From: Bacteroides xylanisolvens XB1A
GTDB taxonomy: Bacteria; Bacteroidota; Bacteroidia; Bacteroidales; Bacteroidaceae
Direction of reading: 5' to 3'
Length of the DNA: 64,000 bases
NCBI RefSeq assembly: GCF_000210075.1
Contig: NC_021017.1
Span: 1,313,007-1,377,006, forward strand
In this document: one piece after another, positions 18,228 through 25,978 of the stretch
How positions within the stretch are numbered: position 1 is the first letter of the stretch
How the letters are laid out: the number at the start of each line of letters is the position of its first letter
Notes under the pieces: model-generated
Told to the model about the DNA's origin: nothing
What the model saw: the letters and a program-made list of their open reading frames with translations, nothing else
Database searches by the model: none
Program-made: the position numbers and the translations under genes

Positions 18228-19394
18228 TTACTCATAGAGAAGATATTTTTTTCTAATCTCCTTGTAATCCTGTAATTCCTTTTGCCAACTATTCCGGATA
18301 GCCTCTTCCGATTCTCCTTTGAGGATAGCTTTGCGTACGCTGTCAGTTCCCATCAGCAAATCAAACCATCGGGCACGGGAGAAGAAAGCTGCGTTTTCAC
18401 CGGATAAGCGATAAAAGTCCAAGAAGTAGCGGAGTGTAAATCCGTTCACATCGGTTACATTACGGAGATCTTCCCCATAACAGGTGATACCTTTGTGCAT
18501 CGGATTTTTGTCAAAACCGGGTAAGGAGCGGGGAGTAAAAGTGAAACTTCCGTATTTCTTATTAGGTGCGCCTAATACCTGGAAAGGGAAAGTTGTCCCC
18601 CGTCCCACGCTGACGCGGGTGGCTTCAAAAGGACAAAGTGAGGCGTACAATCGGATAGACTGATCGTTTGGGAGGTTGGGCGACGGCTTGATGGGAAGTG
18701 AATAAGGTGCTCCATGTTTCCACCCGGTCATTGGAATTACCTTTAATGAACAAGGATTTTTCTTGTTGGCAATCCATCTTTCCCCGTTTATCATCTGTGC
18801 CAGTTCGCCGATGGTACATCCGTGGAGAACCGGAAGGGGTAACATGCCGACAAAACTCCGGTAGGCAGGTTTGAGTATCGGACCATCCACATAATCGCAC
18901 GGATTGGGGCGATCCAGTACAACCATTTCTTTCTTGTTCTCTGCGCAAGCTTCCATCACATAATACATCGTGCTTATATAGGTATAAAAGCGTGCCCCTA
19001 CATCCTGAATGTCGAATACAATCACATCGACATCTTTTAGTTGGGCGGCAGACGGCTTTTTGTTGTCACCATAAAGCGATACGATAGGAATGCCGGTGTG
19101 GGAATCTTTTCCGTCTTTCACCGTTTCACCCGCATCTGCGTTACCACGGAAACCATGCTCGGGAGCAAATACTTTGACTACCCGGACCTCTCTCTTTAAT
19201 AAGGTATCGAGAAGATGAACCTGCTTTCTTCCCACAACAGAAGTGTGATTGACCACCATTCCGATGCGTTTTCCTTTCAGCAACGGCAGATATTGATCCA
19301 TCTGTTCTGCTCCCGTGACAATTTGACTGTTTACACGCATTGGCAACAACATAATGAACAAAAATATAAGAATGAAGGAAACTCTAGTTTGCAT
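18228..19394 (-). CDS. namZ: NamZ-type exo-beta-N-acetylmuramidase (DUF1343)
   Basis: 388 aa exported protein with signal peptide MQTRVSFILIFLFIMLLPMR ending VNSQ. DUF1343 proteins such as B. subtilis NamZ release MurNAc from the non-reducing end of peptidoglycan fragments. Family segments seen: GKRIGMVVNHTSVVG, VFAPEHGFRGNADAGE, DVIVFDIQDVGARFYTYIST, VLDRPNPCDYVDGP, and SVGRGTTFPFQVLGAP. Start at MQTRVSF because the longer frame begins with GTG on the -7 element TATTTTTG (minus strand, 19421-19428). Probably periplasmic cell-wall recycling or scavenging. Confidence 0.9.
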   Translation of the reverse strand: MQTRVSFILIFLFIMLLPMRVNSQIVTGAEQMDQYLPLLKGKRIGMVVNHTSVVGRKQVHLLDTLLKREVRVVKVFAPEHGFRGNADAGETVKDGKDSHTGIPIVSLYGDNKKPSAAQLKDVDVIVFDIQDVGARFYTYISTMYYVMEACAENKKEMVVLDRPNPCDYVDGPILKPAYRSFVGMLPLPVLHGCTIGELAQMINGERWIANKKNPCSLKVIPMTGWKHGAPYSLPIKPSPNLPNDQSIRLYASLCPFEATRVSVGRGTTFPFQVLGAPNKKYGSFTFTPRSLPGFDKNPMHKGITCYGEDLRNVTDVNGFTLRYFLDFYRLSGENAAFFSRARWFDLLMGTDSVRKAILKGESEEAIRNSWQKELQDYKEIRKKYLLYE

Positions 19395-19463
19395 ATCGGT
19401 AATTTTTTTGTAATATTGCACAAAAATATTAATTTCTCATCAAGAGAGCAAAAAATAAAGCAC

Positions 19464-20000
19464 ATGAATCCATACGAAATCATTGATAAGTATTATCCGG
19501 AGAATACCCAGCAGAGACAAATCTTAGTAATACATAGTTTGGCCGTGTCCGGAAAAGCAATGAAAATGCTGGATGCTCATCCCGAATTGCGTTTAAACCG
19601 GAGTTTTGTGAAAGAAGCTGCTCTGTTGCATGATATTGGAATTTTTCAGACCGATGCTCCCACCATTCAGTGCTTTGGCACTCATCCTTATATCGCCCAC
19701 GGATATTTGGGAGCTGAAATCTTGCGGGCGGAAGGTTTCCCCCAACACGCATTGGTGTGCGAACGCCATACGGGAGCCGGACTCTCGTTGGAAGATATCA
19801 TTGCCCAGCAGCTCCCCGTTCCTCATCGTGAGATGCTGCCCATTACCCTGGAAGAGCAATTGATTTGCTTTGCGGATAAATTCTTTTCTAAAACCCATCT
19901 GGATGAAGAGAAAACTGTGGAAAAAGCGCGGCAAAGTATTGCAAAATATGGTGAAGAAGGCCTAAGCCGCTTTGATAGATGGTGTTCTCTCTTTTTATAG
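19464..20000 (+). CDS. HD-domain hydrolase
   Basis: 178 aa, cytosolic. HD-superfamily metal-dependent phosphohydrolase: the H...HD...D pattern is seen as VIHSLAVSG, AALLHDIGIF and CFADKFFSKT, with ERHTGAGLS between. It resembles the small HDIG proteins that act on nucleotides, but the substrate cannot be told. The much longer open frame from 19215 overlaps the namZ coding region on the other strand, so the start is set at MNPYEIIDKYY. It lies divergent from namZ and upstream of lptD in the same direction. Confidence 0.85.
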   Translation: MNPYEIIDKYYPENTQQRQILVIHSLAVSGKAMKMLDAHPELRLNRSFVKEAALLHDIGIFQTDAPTIQCFGTHPYIAHGYLGAEILRAEGFPQHALVCERHTGAGLSLEDIIAQQLPVPHREMLPITLEEQLICFADKFFSKTHLDEEKTVEKARQSIAKYGEEGLSRFDRWCSLFL

Positions 20001-20089
20001 CACTAAAAAATAATTAAATAACGAAGATTCTAACTCATATTTGGTGAAGATTGTGTACTTTTGCCACTTCAAGCGTAAACTATTAGTTA

Positions 20090-22804
20090 ATGGCGCCATT
20101 GAAAGCAAAAATACTTATATCATTCATACTGCTGATTGTCTTACTGATGCTTCCCGATGAGGCTACGTCTCAGCGTCGAAGAAGAGGAATGATTGCCTCC
20201 AATACCGCACAAACGGATTCCCTTCAGGGAAATGATTCGTTGAAAGCAGATACGGTAACGGTACGCATTGATTCCATCGCACCGGTAAAGAAGAAACAAC
20301 CACTCGATGCACCGGTTGTTTATGAATCCAACGACTCCACTGTCTTTACTTTGGGAGGAGCCGCTACACTTTATGGTAGCGGAAAAGTGAATTATCAGAA
20401 CATCGAACTGGCTGCGGAAGTTATTTCGATGAATCTGGATAGTAGTACTGTGCATGCTTATGGTATCAAGGATACTACCGGAGTGGAAAAAGGTAAACCG
20501 GTATTTAAAGAAGGTGATACCTCGTATGATACGGAAACAATCCGATATAACTTCAAAACCAAGAAAGCGGGAATTACTGATATCGTCACCCAGCAGGGAG
20601 AAGGATATGTGACCGGAAGCAAGGCGAAGAAAGGGGCCAATGATGAAATTTTCATGGAGCATGGGCGTTATACAACCTGCGATCATCACGATCATCCCCA
20701 CTTCTATATGCAGCTGACGAGAGCTAAGGTGCGCCCTAAAAAGAATGTAGTGACAGGACCTGCCTATCTGGTTGTGGAAGATGTGCCTCTGCCGTTGGCT
20801 GTGCCGTTCTTCTTCTTCCCATTCTCCAGCAGTTACTCTTCCGGTTTCATTATGCCGACTTATATGGATGACTCCAGTCGTGGTTTCGGTTTGGCAGAAG
20901 GAGGATATTACTTTGCCATGAGTGATATCATGGACTTGAAAATAACGGGAGATATCTTCACGAAAGGTTCATGGAGATTGTCTGGATTGACAAACTATAA
21001 TAAACGCTATAAATATTCCGGTACGCTGCAAGCGGACTATCAGGTCACCAAGACTGGAGATAAAGGGATGCCGGACTATACAGTTGCTAAGGACTTTAAG
21101 GTGGTATGGAACCATCGACAGGATGCTAAAGCCAGTCCGAACACTACATTCTCTGCCAGTGTGAACTTCTCGACCAGTAGTTATGAACGTTCTAATATCA
21201 ACAACCTTTATAATTCGCAGTTGTTGACTCAAAATACCAAAACATCAAGTATTAGTTATTCTCGTAGTTTTCCCGATATCGGTCTGACCTTATCCGGAAC
21301 TACCAATATCGCACAGACAATGCGTGACTCTTCTATTGCGGTCACTTTGCCTGACTTGAATATTACGTTGAGCCGTCTGTTTCCGTTCAAGCGCAAGAAA
21401 GCGGCAGGAGCCGAACGTTGGTACGAGAAGATTTCCATTGGTTATACGGGACGTCTGACAAACAGTATCCGTACTAAAGATGACCATTTGTTCAAAGCCG
21501 GACTAAGCTCATGGGAGAATGCGATGAACCATAACATTCCTATCAGTGCTACTTTTACGCTGTTCAAATATTTGCAGGTCAATCCTTCTGTGAATTATAC
21601 AGAACGATGGTACACCCGTAAAATCAATCAGCATTATAACGAAGATACTCACAGGCTGGAATCATTGCCGGGCGATTCTCTTAACGGCTTTTATCGTGTA
21701 TCCAATTACTCGGCTAGTTTGGCTCTAAGTACGAAATTGTATGGTATGTATAAACCGATCTTTGCGAAGAAGAAGGAGATACAGATTCGTCACGTATTCA
21801 CACCGCAGGTGAGTTTGAGTGGTGCTCCGGGATTTGGCAAGTACTGGGAAGAATATACCGATTATAATGGTAATACACAATATTATTCTCCTTTTACCAA
21901 TCAGCCTTATGGCGTGCCTTCTCGTGAGGGGTCGGGAACGGTTAGTTTCTCGATAGCTAATAACTTGGAGATGAAGTATTATGACGCAAAGAATGATACA
22001 GTCAAGAAAGTTAGCCTTATTGATGATTTGAGTGCCAATATGTCCTATAATATGGCGGCAAAGGAAAGACCGTGGAGTGACTTAAGTATGAACCTCCGTC
22101 TGAAACTGACCAAGAATTATACTTTCAATATGAATGCCCAATTCGCTACGTATGCTTATACATTCGATAAAAGCGGTAATGTAGTGACCAGTAACCGTAC
22201 AGAATGGTCGTATGGTCGTTTTGGGCGTTTCCAAGGATATGGTTCTTCTTTCAACTATACCTTTAATAATGACACATGGAAGAAATGGTTCGGTCCGAAA
22301 GAGGAGGATGAAAAAGGAAAAGATAAGAAGTCGGAGGATAGTGACGATGAAGAATCTGACGGAACGGAAGGAGATGGTACTACACCTAAGAAAGTAGAGA
22401 AAGCACAGGCAGACCCGGATGGTTATCAGGTGTTTAAGATGCCTTGGTCGTTAAGCCTTAGCTATTCGTTTAATATCCGTGAAGATAGGTCTAAGCCTAT
22501 TAACCGTTATTCCATGCGATATCCTTATACGTATACGCATAACATCAATGCAAACGGAAATATAAAGATTTCTAATAACTGGTCGCTCTCGTTCAACTCG
22601 GGCTATGATTTTCAGGCAAAAGAGATTACGCAGACTTCTTGTACAATCTCCCGTGACTTGCACTGTTTCAACCTGTCCGCCAGTCTTTCTCCTTTCGGAC
22701 GCTGGAAATATTACAATGTTACCATCCGTGCGAATGCAAGCATCTTGCAAGACTTGAAGTATGAGCAGAGAAGCCAAACGCAAAGTAACATTCAGTGGTA
22801 CTAG
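20090..22804 (+). CDS. lptD: LPS-assembly outer-membrane protein LptD
   Basis: 904 aa. The outer-membrane translocon that inserts lipopolysaccharide into the outer leaflet. A signal peptide ends around residue 27, a periplasmic OstA-like beta-jellyroll follows (about 75-235: TLGGAATLYGSGKVNYQNIEL onward), and then a large beta-barrel with alternating aromatic strands to the terminal ...NIQWY. An acidic, Lys/Asp/Glu/Ser-rich insertion (about 740-780, KWFGPKEEDEKGKDKKSEDS) lies in an outer loop, unusual next to E. coli LptD. CTTCDHHDHPHF near 202-212 gives a His-rich stretch in the periplasmic part. A -7 match TACTTTTG is at 20056-20063. Confidence 0.88.
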   Translation: MAPLKAKILISFILLIVLLMLPDEATSQRRRRGMIASNTAQTDSLQGNDSLKADTVTVRIDSIAPVKKKQPLDAPVVYESNDSTVFTLGGAATLYGSGKVNYQNIELAAEVISMNLDSSTVHAYGIKDTTGVEKGKPVFKEGDTSYDTETIRYNFKTKKAGITDIVTQQGEGYVTGSKAKKGANDEIFMEHGRYTTCDHHDHPHFYMQLTRAKVRPKKNVVTGPAYLVVEDVPLPLAVPFFFFPFSSSYSSGFIMPTYMDDSSRGFGLAEGGYYFAMSDIMDLKITGDIFTKGSWRLSGLTNYNKRYKYSGTLQADYQVTKTGDKGMPDYTVAKDFKVVWNHRQDAKASPNTTFSASVNFSTSSYERSNINNLYNSQLLTQNTKTSSISYSRSFPDIGLTLSGTTNIAQTMRDSSIAVTLPDLNITLSRLFPFKRKKAAGAERWYEKISIGYTGRLTNSIRTKDDHLFKAGLSSWENAMNHNIPISATFTLFKYLQVNPSVNYTERWYTRKINQHYNEDTHRLESLPGDSLNGFYRVSNYSASLALSTKLYGMYKPIFAKKKEIQIRHVFTPQVSLSGAPGFGKYWEEYTDYNGNTQYYSPFTNQPYGVPSREGSGTVSFSIANNLEMKYYDAKNDTVKKVSLIDDLSANMSYNMAAKERPWSDLSMNLRLKLTKNYTFNMNAQFATYAYTFDKSGNVVTSNRTEWSYGRFGRFQGYGSSFNYTFNNDTWKKWFGPKEEDEKGKDKKSEDSDDEESDGTEGDGTTPKKVEKAQADPDGYQVFKMPWSLSLSYSFNIREDRSKPINRYSMRYPYTYTHNINANGNIKISNNWSLSFNSGYDFQAKEITQTSCTISRDLHCFNLSASLSPFGRWKYYNVTIRANASILQDLKYEQRSQTQSNIQWY

Positions 22805-22809
22805 GATAA

Positions 22810-22959
22810 GTTGAGAGTTGAGAGTGGAAATTCGGACGTGTAATTGTTTTGCTAGAATATAGAAAAGAAAAATGGCTGCGCTATCATTCGACGAATAGTG
22901 CAGCCATTTTTTTTACTCTTTACTCTTTATTCTCAACTCTCCATTCTCAACTTCTCCAA
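22810..22959. repeat. Intergenic inverted-repeat region with terminator hairpin
   Basis: The core hairpin has perfect 12-base arms at 22868-22879 and 22900-22911 (AAAAATGGCTGC and complement), with further pairing inside and T/A runs on both sides. It therefore works as a bidirectional terminator for lptD and ung. Outside it, GTTGAGAGTTGAGAGT words on the left face inverted CTCAACTCTC words on the right. Confidence 0.75.
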
Positions 22960-23622
22960 CTACCATGCGATTTCTGTTTTTCCATGGGTTTTCAGGTAAT
23001 CGTTTGTACGGCTGAAATGTTTGTTTCCGAAGAAGCCGTTGTAAGCTGAAAGAGGAGAGGGGTGGGCAGAGGTGAGCACCAGATGCTTGTTGCGGTCGAT
23101 AAACGCCCCTTTCTTTTGAGCGTATGATCCCCATAAGATAAATACCAGGTTTTCTTTTTCTTCTGTCAGGGCACGGATTGCAGCATCGGTAAATGTTTCC
23201 CAGCCACGATTCTGATGTGAACCTGCTTGGTGGGCACGTACCGTCAGAGTTGCGTTGAGTAATAATACTCCTTGTTCTGCCCAGCGAGTCAGGTTTCCCG
23301 TGGTCGGGGCATCTGAACCGATGTCGGCTTTGATTTCTTTGAATATGTTCACTAATGAAGGGGGAAAAGGCACTCCGTCGTTTACAGAGAAACAGAGACC
23401 ATGTGCTTGTCCCGGTCCATGGTAAGGATCTTGTCCTATAATTACAACTTTCACTTTGTCGAAAGGACAAAGGTTGAAAGCATTGAAGATCAGTTTTCCC
23501 GGAGGGAAGATCTGATACTGGCTATATTCGCTTTTGACGAAATCGGTCAGTGTGCGAAAGTAGTCTTTGTCGAATTCGGGTTTTAAATGTGCTTTCCAGC
23601 TTTCTTCAATTTGTACGTTCAT
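22960..23622 (-). CDS. ung: Uracil-DNA glycosylase
   Basis: 220 aa. Removes uracil from DNA in base excision repair. Family 1 signatures: GQDPYH (63-68, catalytic Asp65), the uracil-binding region around Phe78 ([16 protein letters not shown]), LLLNATLTV (about 120-128) and the intercalation loop HPSPLSA (187-193). Standard length. It begins 6 bases after the asnA stop codon, so the two form an operon. Confidence 0.97.
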   Translation of the reverse strand: MNVQIEESWKAHLKPEFDKDYFRTLTDFVKSEYSQYQIFPPGKLIFNAFNLCPFDKVKVVIIGQDPYHGPGQAHGLCFSVNDGVPFPPSLVNIFKEIKADIGSDAPTTGNLTRWAEQGVLLLNATLTVRAHQAGSHQNRGWETFTDAAIRALTEEKENLVFILWGSYAQKKGAFIDRNKHLVLTSAHPSPLSAYNGFFGNKHFSRTNDYLKTHGKTEIAW

Positions 23623-23628
23623 AGTCTG

Positions 23629-24666
23629 TTATATAAGGTGTATATCAAGTTCTTCACATTCTTTGCGCATATCTTCGGGCCAGATGCTGGCTTGTATCTC
23701 TCCAATGTGAGCTTTGCGAAGGTAGAACATACACAAGCGGGATTGTCCGATACCTCCTCCGATAGATAGTGGAAGGGTGTCATTCATCAATCGCTTGTGG
23801 AAATAAAGTTCCAGTCTTTTTTCTTCTTTTTCTTCTTTCAACTGACGTTGCAAGGCTTCTTTGTCAACACGGATTCCCATAGATGATAATTCGATGGAGC
23901 GTTGCAGTACATTGTCCCACAGAAGGAGGTCGCCGTTTAGTCCGGGCAAGTCGTTCAATCCTTTGGTTGTGTAGTCGTCATAGTCCGGTGCGCGTCCGTC
24001 GTGTTTCTTGCCGTCGCTAAGTTTGCAGCCTATGCCTATGATAAACACAGCTCCGTATTTCTGACAGATGGCATGTTCGCGACATTTGGGTTCCAGATCC
24101 GGATAAAGTTGGCGCAATTCTTCTGAATGGATGAAATGTAGCTTTTGTGGCAGGCACGGCTTGATTTGCGGATACATTTCGTATACCATATATTCTGTAC
24201 GGATCATAGCTGCATAAATACGGTTGACGATCTCTTTCAGGAAGTTTACGTTCCGGTCTTCATTGGTGATGACACGTTCCCAGTCCCACTGGTCTACGTA
24301 GAGAGAATGCAGGTTGCCCAGTTCTTCGTCTGAACGGATTGCGTTCATATCCGTATAAATACCATATCCGGGTTCGATATGATAGTCAGCTAAGGTCAAC
24401 CTTTTCCATTTAGCCAATGAATGAACCACTTCGGCTTGTGCATCGCCCAGATCTTTAATAGGGAAAGAAACGGGTCGTTCTATTCCGTTCAAATCGTCAT
24501 TGATACCCATTCCTTTCAATACGAAAAGGGGGGCAGTCACACGTCTAAGGCGTAGCTCGGATGACAAGTTTAATTGGAAGAACTCTTTTATTTGCTTGAT
24601 TCCCAGCTCGGTCTGTTTGAGGTCGAGTAGCGGATTATAGTTCTTAGGTTTTATCAAGTAACTCAT
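23629..24666 (-). CDS. asnA: Aspartate-ammonia ligase (asparagine synthetase A)
   Basis: 345 aa. Makes asparagine from aspartate, ammonia and ATP. Class II aminoacyl-tRNA-synthetase-like fold: LSSELRLRRVTAPLFVL near the N-terminus, GIYTDMNAIRSDEELGNLHSLYVDQWDWE in the middle, and the C-terminal motif LPLSIGGGIGQSRLCMFYLRK. Standard length. A minus-strand TATCTTTG at 24692-24699 gives a leader of about 20 bases. First gene of the asnA-ung pair. Confidence 0.97.
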   Translation of the reverse strand: MSYLIKPKNYNPLLDLKQTELGIKQIKEFFQLNLSSELRLRRVTAPLFVLKGMGINDDLNGIERPVSFPIKDLGDAQAEVVHSLAKWKRLTLADYHIEPGYGIYTDMNAIRSDEELGNLHSLYVDQWDWERVITNEDRNVNFLKEIVNRIYAAMIRTEYMVYEMYPQIKPCLPQKLHFIHSEELRQLYPDLEPKCREHAICQKYGAVFIIGIGCKLSDGKKHDGRAPDYDDYTTKGLNDLPGLNGDLLLWDNVLQRSIELSSMGIRVDKEALQRQLKEEKEEKRLELYFHKRLMNDTLPLSIGGGIGQSRLCMFYLRKAHIGEIQASIWPEDMRKECEELDIHLI

Positions 24667-24859
24667 AGGTTTGTTAAATGTTAATTGTCGGCAAAGATAG
24701 GAATAAAATTGATATATGTAATGGATATTCTCTAAAAGATTGTCAATTTGATAAAGTAAATGCTCTAAAGCATTTCAAAATAACAGTGTCTTAACATGGG
24801 GAAGTACCTTAAGAACTATAAAAAAAGAAGAATCATTAGGAAGATGAGAAGATTTTTTA

Positions 24860-24867
24860 TACTTTTG
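24860..24867 (+). promoter_or_regulatory. -7 promoter element of tRNA-Arg
   Basis: TACTTTTG fits TAnnTTTG and lies 20 bases before the tRNA. An AAATGCT-CTAA-AGCATTT hairpin is further upstream (24758-24775). Confidence 0.6.
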
Positions 24868-24887
24868 TCCTCGCATTTAGAAAGAAT

Positions 24888-24960
24888 GGCCCCGTAGCTT
24901 AGTGAATAGAGCGTCAGATTCCGGTTCTGAAGGTCGTGCGTTTGAATCGCACCGGGGTCA
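24888..24960 (+). tRNA. tRNA-Arg (anticodon CCG)
   Basis: 73 bases with a full cloverleaf. The acceptor stem is GGCCCCG/CGGGGTC with one G-T pair and discriminator A; the D arm contains TTAGTGAATAG. The anticodon stem is TCAGA/TCTGA around loop TTCCGGT, which puts CCG at positions 34-36. The T arm is GTGCG-TTTGAAT-CGCAC. No CCA is encoded. Reads CGG arginine codons. Confidence 0.95.
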
Positions 24961-24963
24961 CAG

Positions 24964-25006
24964 AAAAAACGCAATTACTTCATCTGTTAGTAATTGCGTT
25001 TTTTGT
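24964..25006 (+). terminator. Terminator of tRNA-Arg
   Basis: Perfect 16-base arms 24964-24979 and 24989-25004 (AAAAAACGCAATTACT and complement), ending in a run of Ts. A-rich on the other side, so it also ends the convergent lipoprotein transcript. Confidence 0.85.
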
Positions 25007-25013
25007 TTTCTAT

Positions 25014-25433
25014 TTATTCTTCTTTCGGGCGGGAAGTGCAGACTAATTGTTTGTTGGTGTTAGCCGGATTATTTATATCATCATAGAATTCCCAGTCTCT
25101 TTCTAGCCTTTTAGCTACATCAATTCCTTCTGTATAATAGATATATTCTTTCTTTGCTACATCAAAAATGCCATAAGAAAGAATATCCTTCTCTTTTCCT
25201 TCCTTGTCTTTATAAGTGTTCTTGACTAATAATATTTTATATTTTCCGTCTTCCCGAACGCTGTATTCTTTATTGGCTTGAAGAGTGTATGTGCCGGAAA
25301 CATCTGTCATATTGGAAGCGGTTGGCTCCATTTCTACAACAATGTTTGTAGGCTCTTTTGAGGCTGGAGTGTCTGTGGAGTCATCATTGCAGGCAAACAG
25401 CAAAACAACTAATAGTAAATTAAGCAATTTCAT
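25014..25433 (-). CDS. Small lipoprotein of unknown function
   Basis: 139 aa. Signal peptide with lipobox LLFAC (Cys15), a Thr/Pro/Asn-rich stretch, then a compact, beta-rich domain (VSGTYTLQANKEYSVREDGKYKILLV and YGIFDVAKKEYIYYTEGIDVA). No family recognised. A -7 match TACATTTG lies on the minus strand at 25503-25510. Converges with tRNA-Arg. Confidence 0.7.
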   Translation of the reverse strand: MKLLNLLLVVLLFACNDDSTDTPASKEPTNIVVEMEPTASNMTDVSGTYTLQANKEYSVREDGKYKILLVKNTYKDKEGKEKDILSYGIFDVAKKEYIYYTEGIDVAKRLERDWEFYDDINNPANTNKQLVCTSRPKEE

Positions 25434-25754
25434 CTTTGTATTTTTATAGGTTCTTGATTTTTTCTTAATCTATAATGTGTTCAATCAAAATTATTTCTTG
25501 CACAAATGTACAACTTTTGCATGATATAAAGGTCGTAATAGATAGATAATTGTGTTTCCTGTTATTATTTACAGTTGCATAATTTAGTCTAAAAAGAATA
25601 AAAAGTTGTTTTAGCTGATTGATTTCCCATAGAAAATGCTAACTTTGTAACGATGAAGAAGTAAACAATAATATGTTGATATAGTATGTTCATAGCTTTC
25701 CAGATGTAGACATTTGACGATAAATTATATTAATCCCAATAAATATAAATAAGA
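25434..25754. other. Intergenic region
   Basis: 321 AT-rich bases. It holds the probable -7 element of the lipoprotein gene (minus, TACATTTG 25503-25510) and that of the downstream small membrane protein (plus, TAACTTTG 25640-25647). Nothing else recognised. Confidence 0.5.
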
Positions 25755-25865
25755 ATGGAAGAAGCTAGAAAAAAGAAATGGGGTAGTGTTGCGCTGATTA
25801 TCGGAGCTATTGCTTTTATCATTATTATGATTTACTTTACAGTTATTTCAAGTCTCAACATGTAA
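25755..25865 (+). CDS. 36-residue single-span membrane protein
   Basis: MEEARKKKWGSVALIIGAIA begins the protein, and a hydrophobic stretch runs to about residue 31 before a polar end. A basic N-terminal tail (RKKKW) followed by about 20 hydrophobic residues predicts one inner-membrane helix with the N-terminus inside. It has a consensus-type -7 element (25640-25647), a leader of about 100 bases and its own terminator (25894-25935), which argues for a real, separately expressed gene. Confidence 0.6.
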   Translation: MEEARKKKWGSVALIIGAIAFIIIMIYFTVISSLNM

Positions 25866-25893
25866 AACAGATCATTATGGCATTGAAAAATTA

Positions 25894-25935
25894 AAGCTTG
25901 GACATTTCGTTTGAATCTGTCCAAGCTTGTTTTTT
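25894..25935. terminator. Terminator between the small membrane protein and fkp
   Basis: Perfect 11-base arms 25894-25904 and 25918-25928 (AAGCTTGGACA and complement) followed by GTTTTTT. An A-rich left side makes it useful for fkp on the other strand too. Confidence 0.8.
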
Positions 25936-25978
25936 ATGATTCCGGATGATTGACCGGCCTTATGGTAACGCTTTCTCT

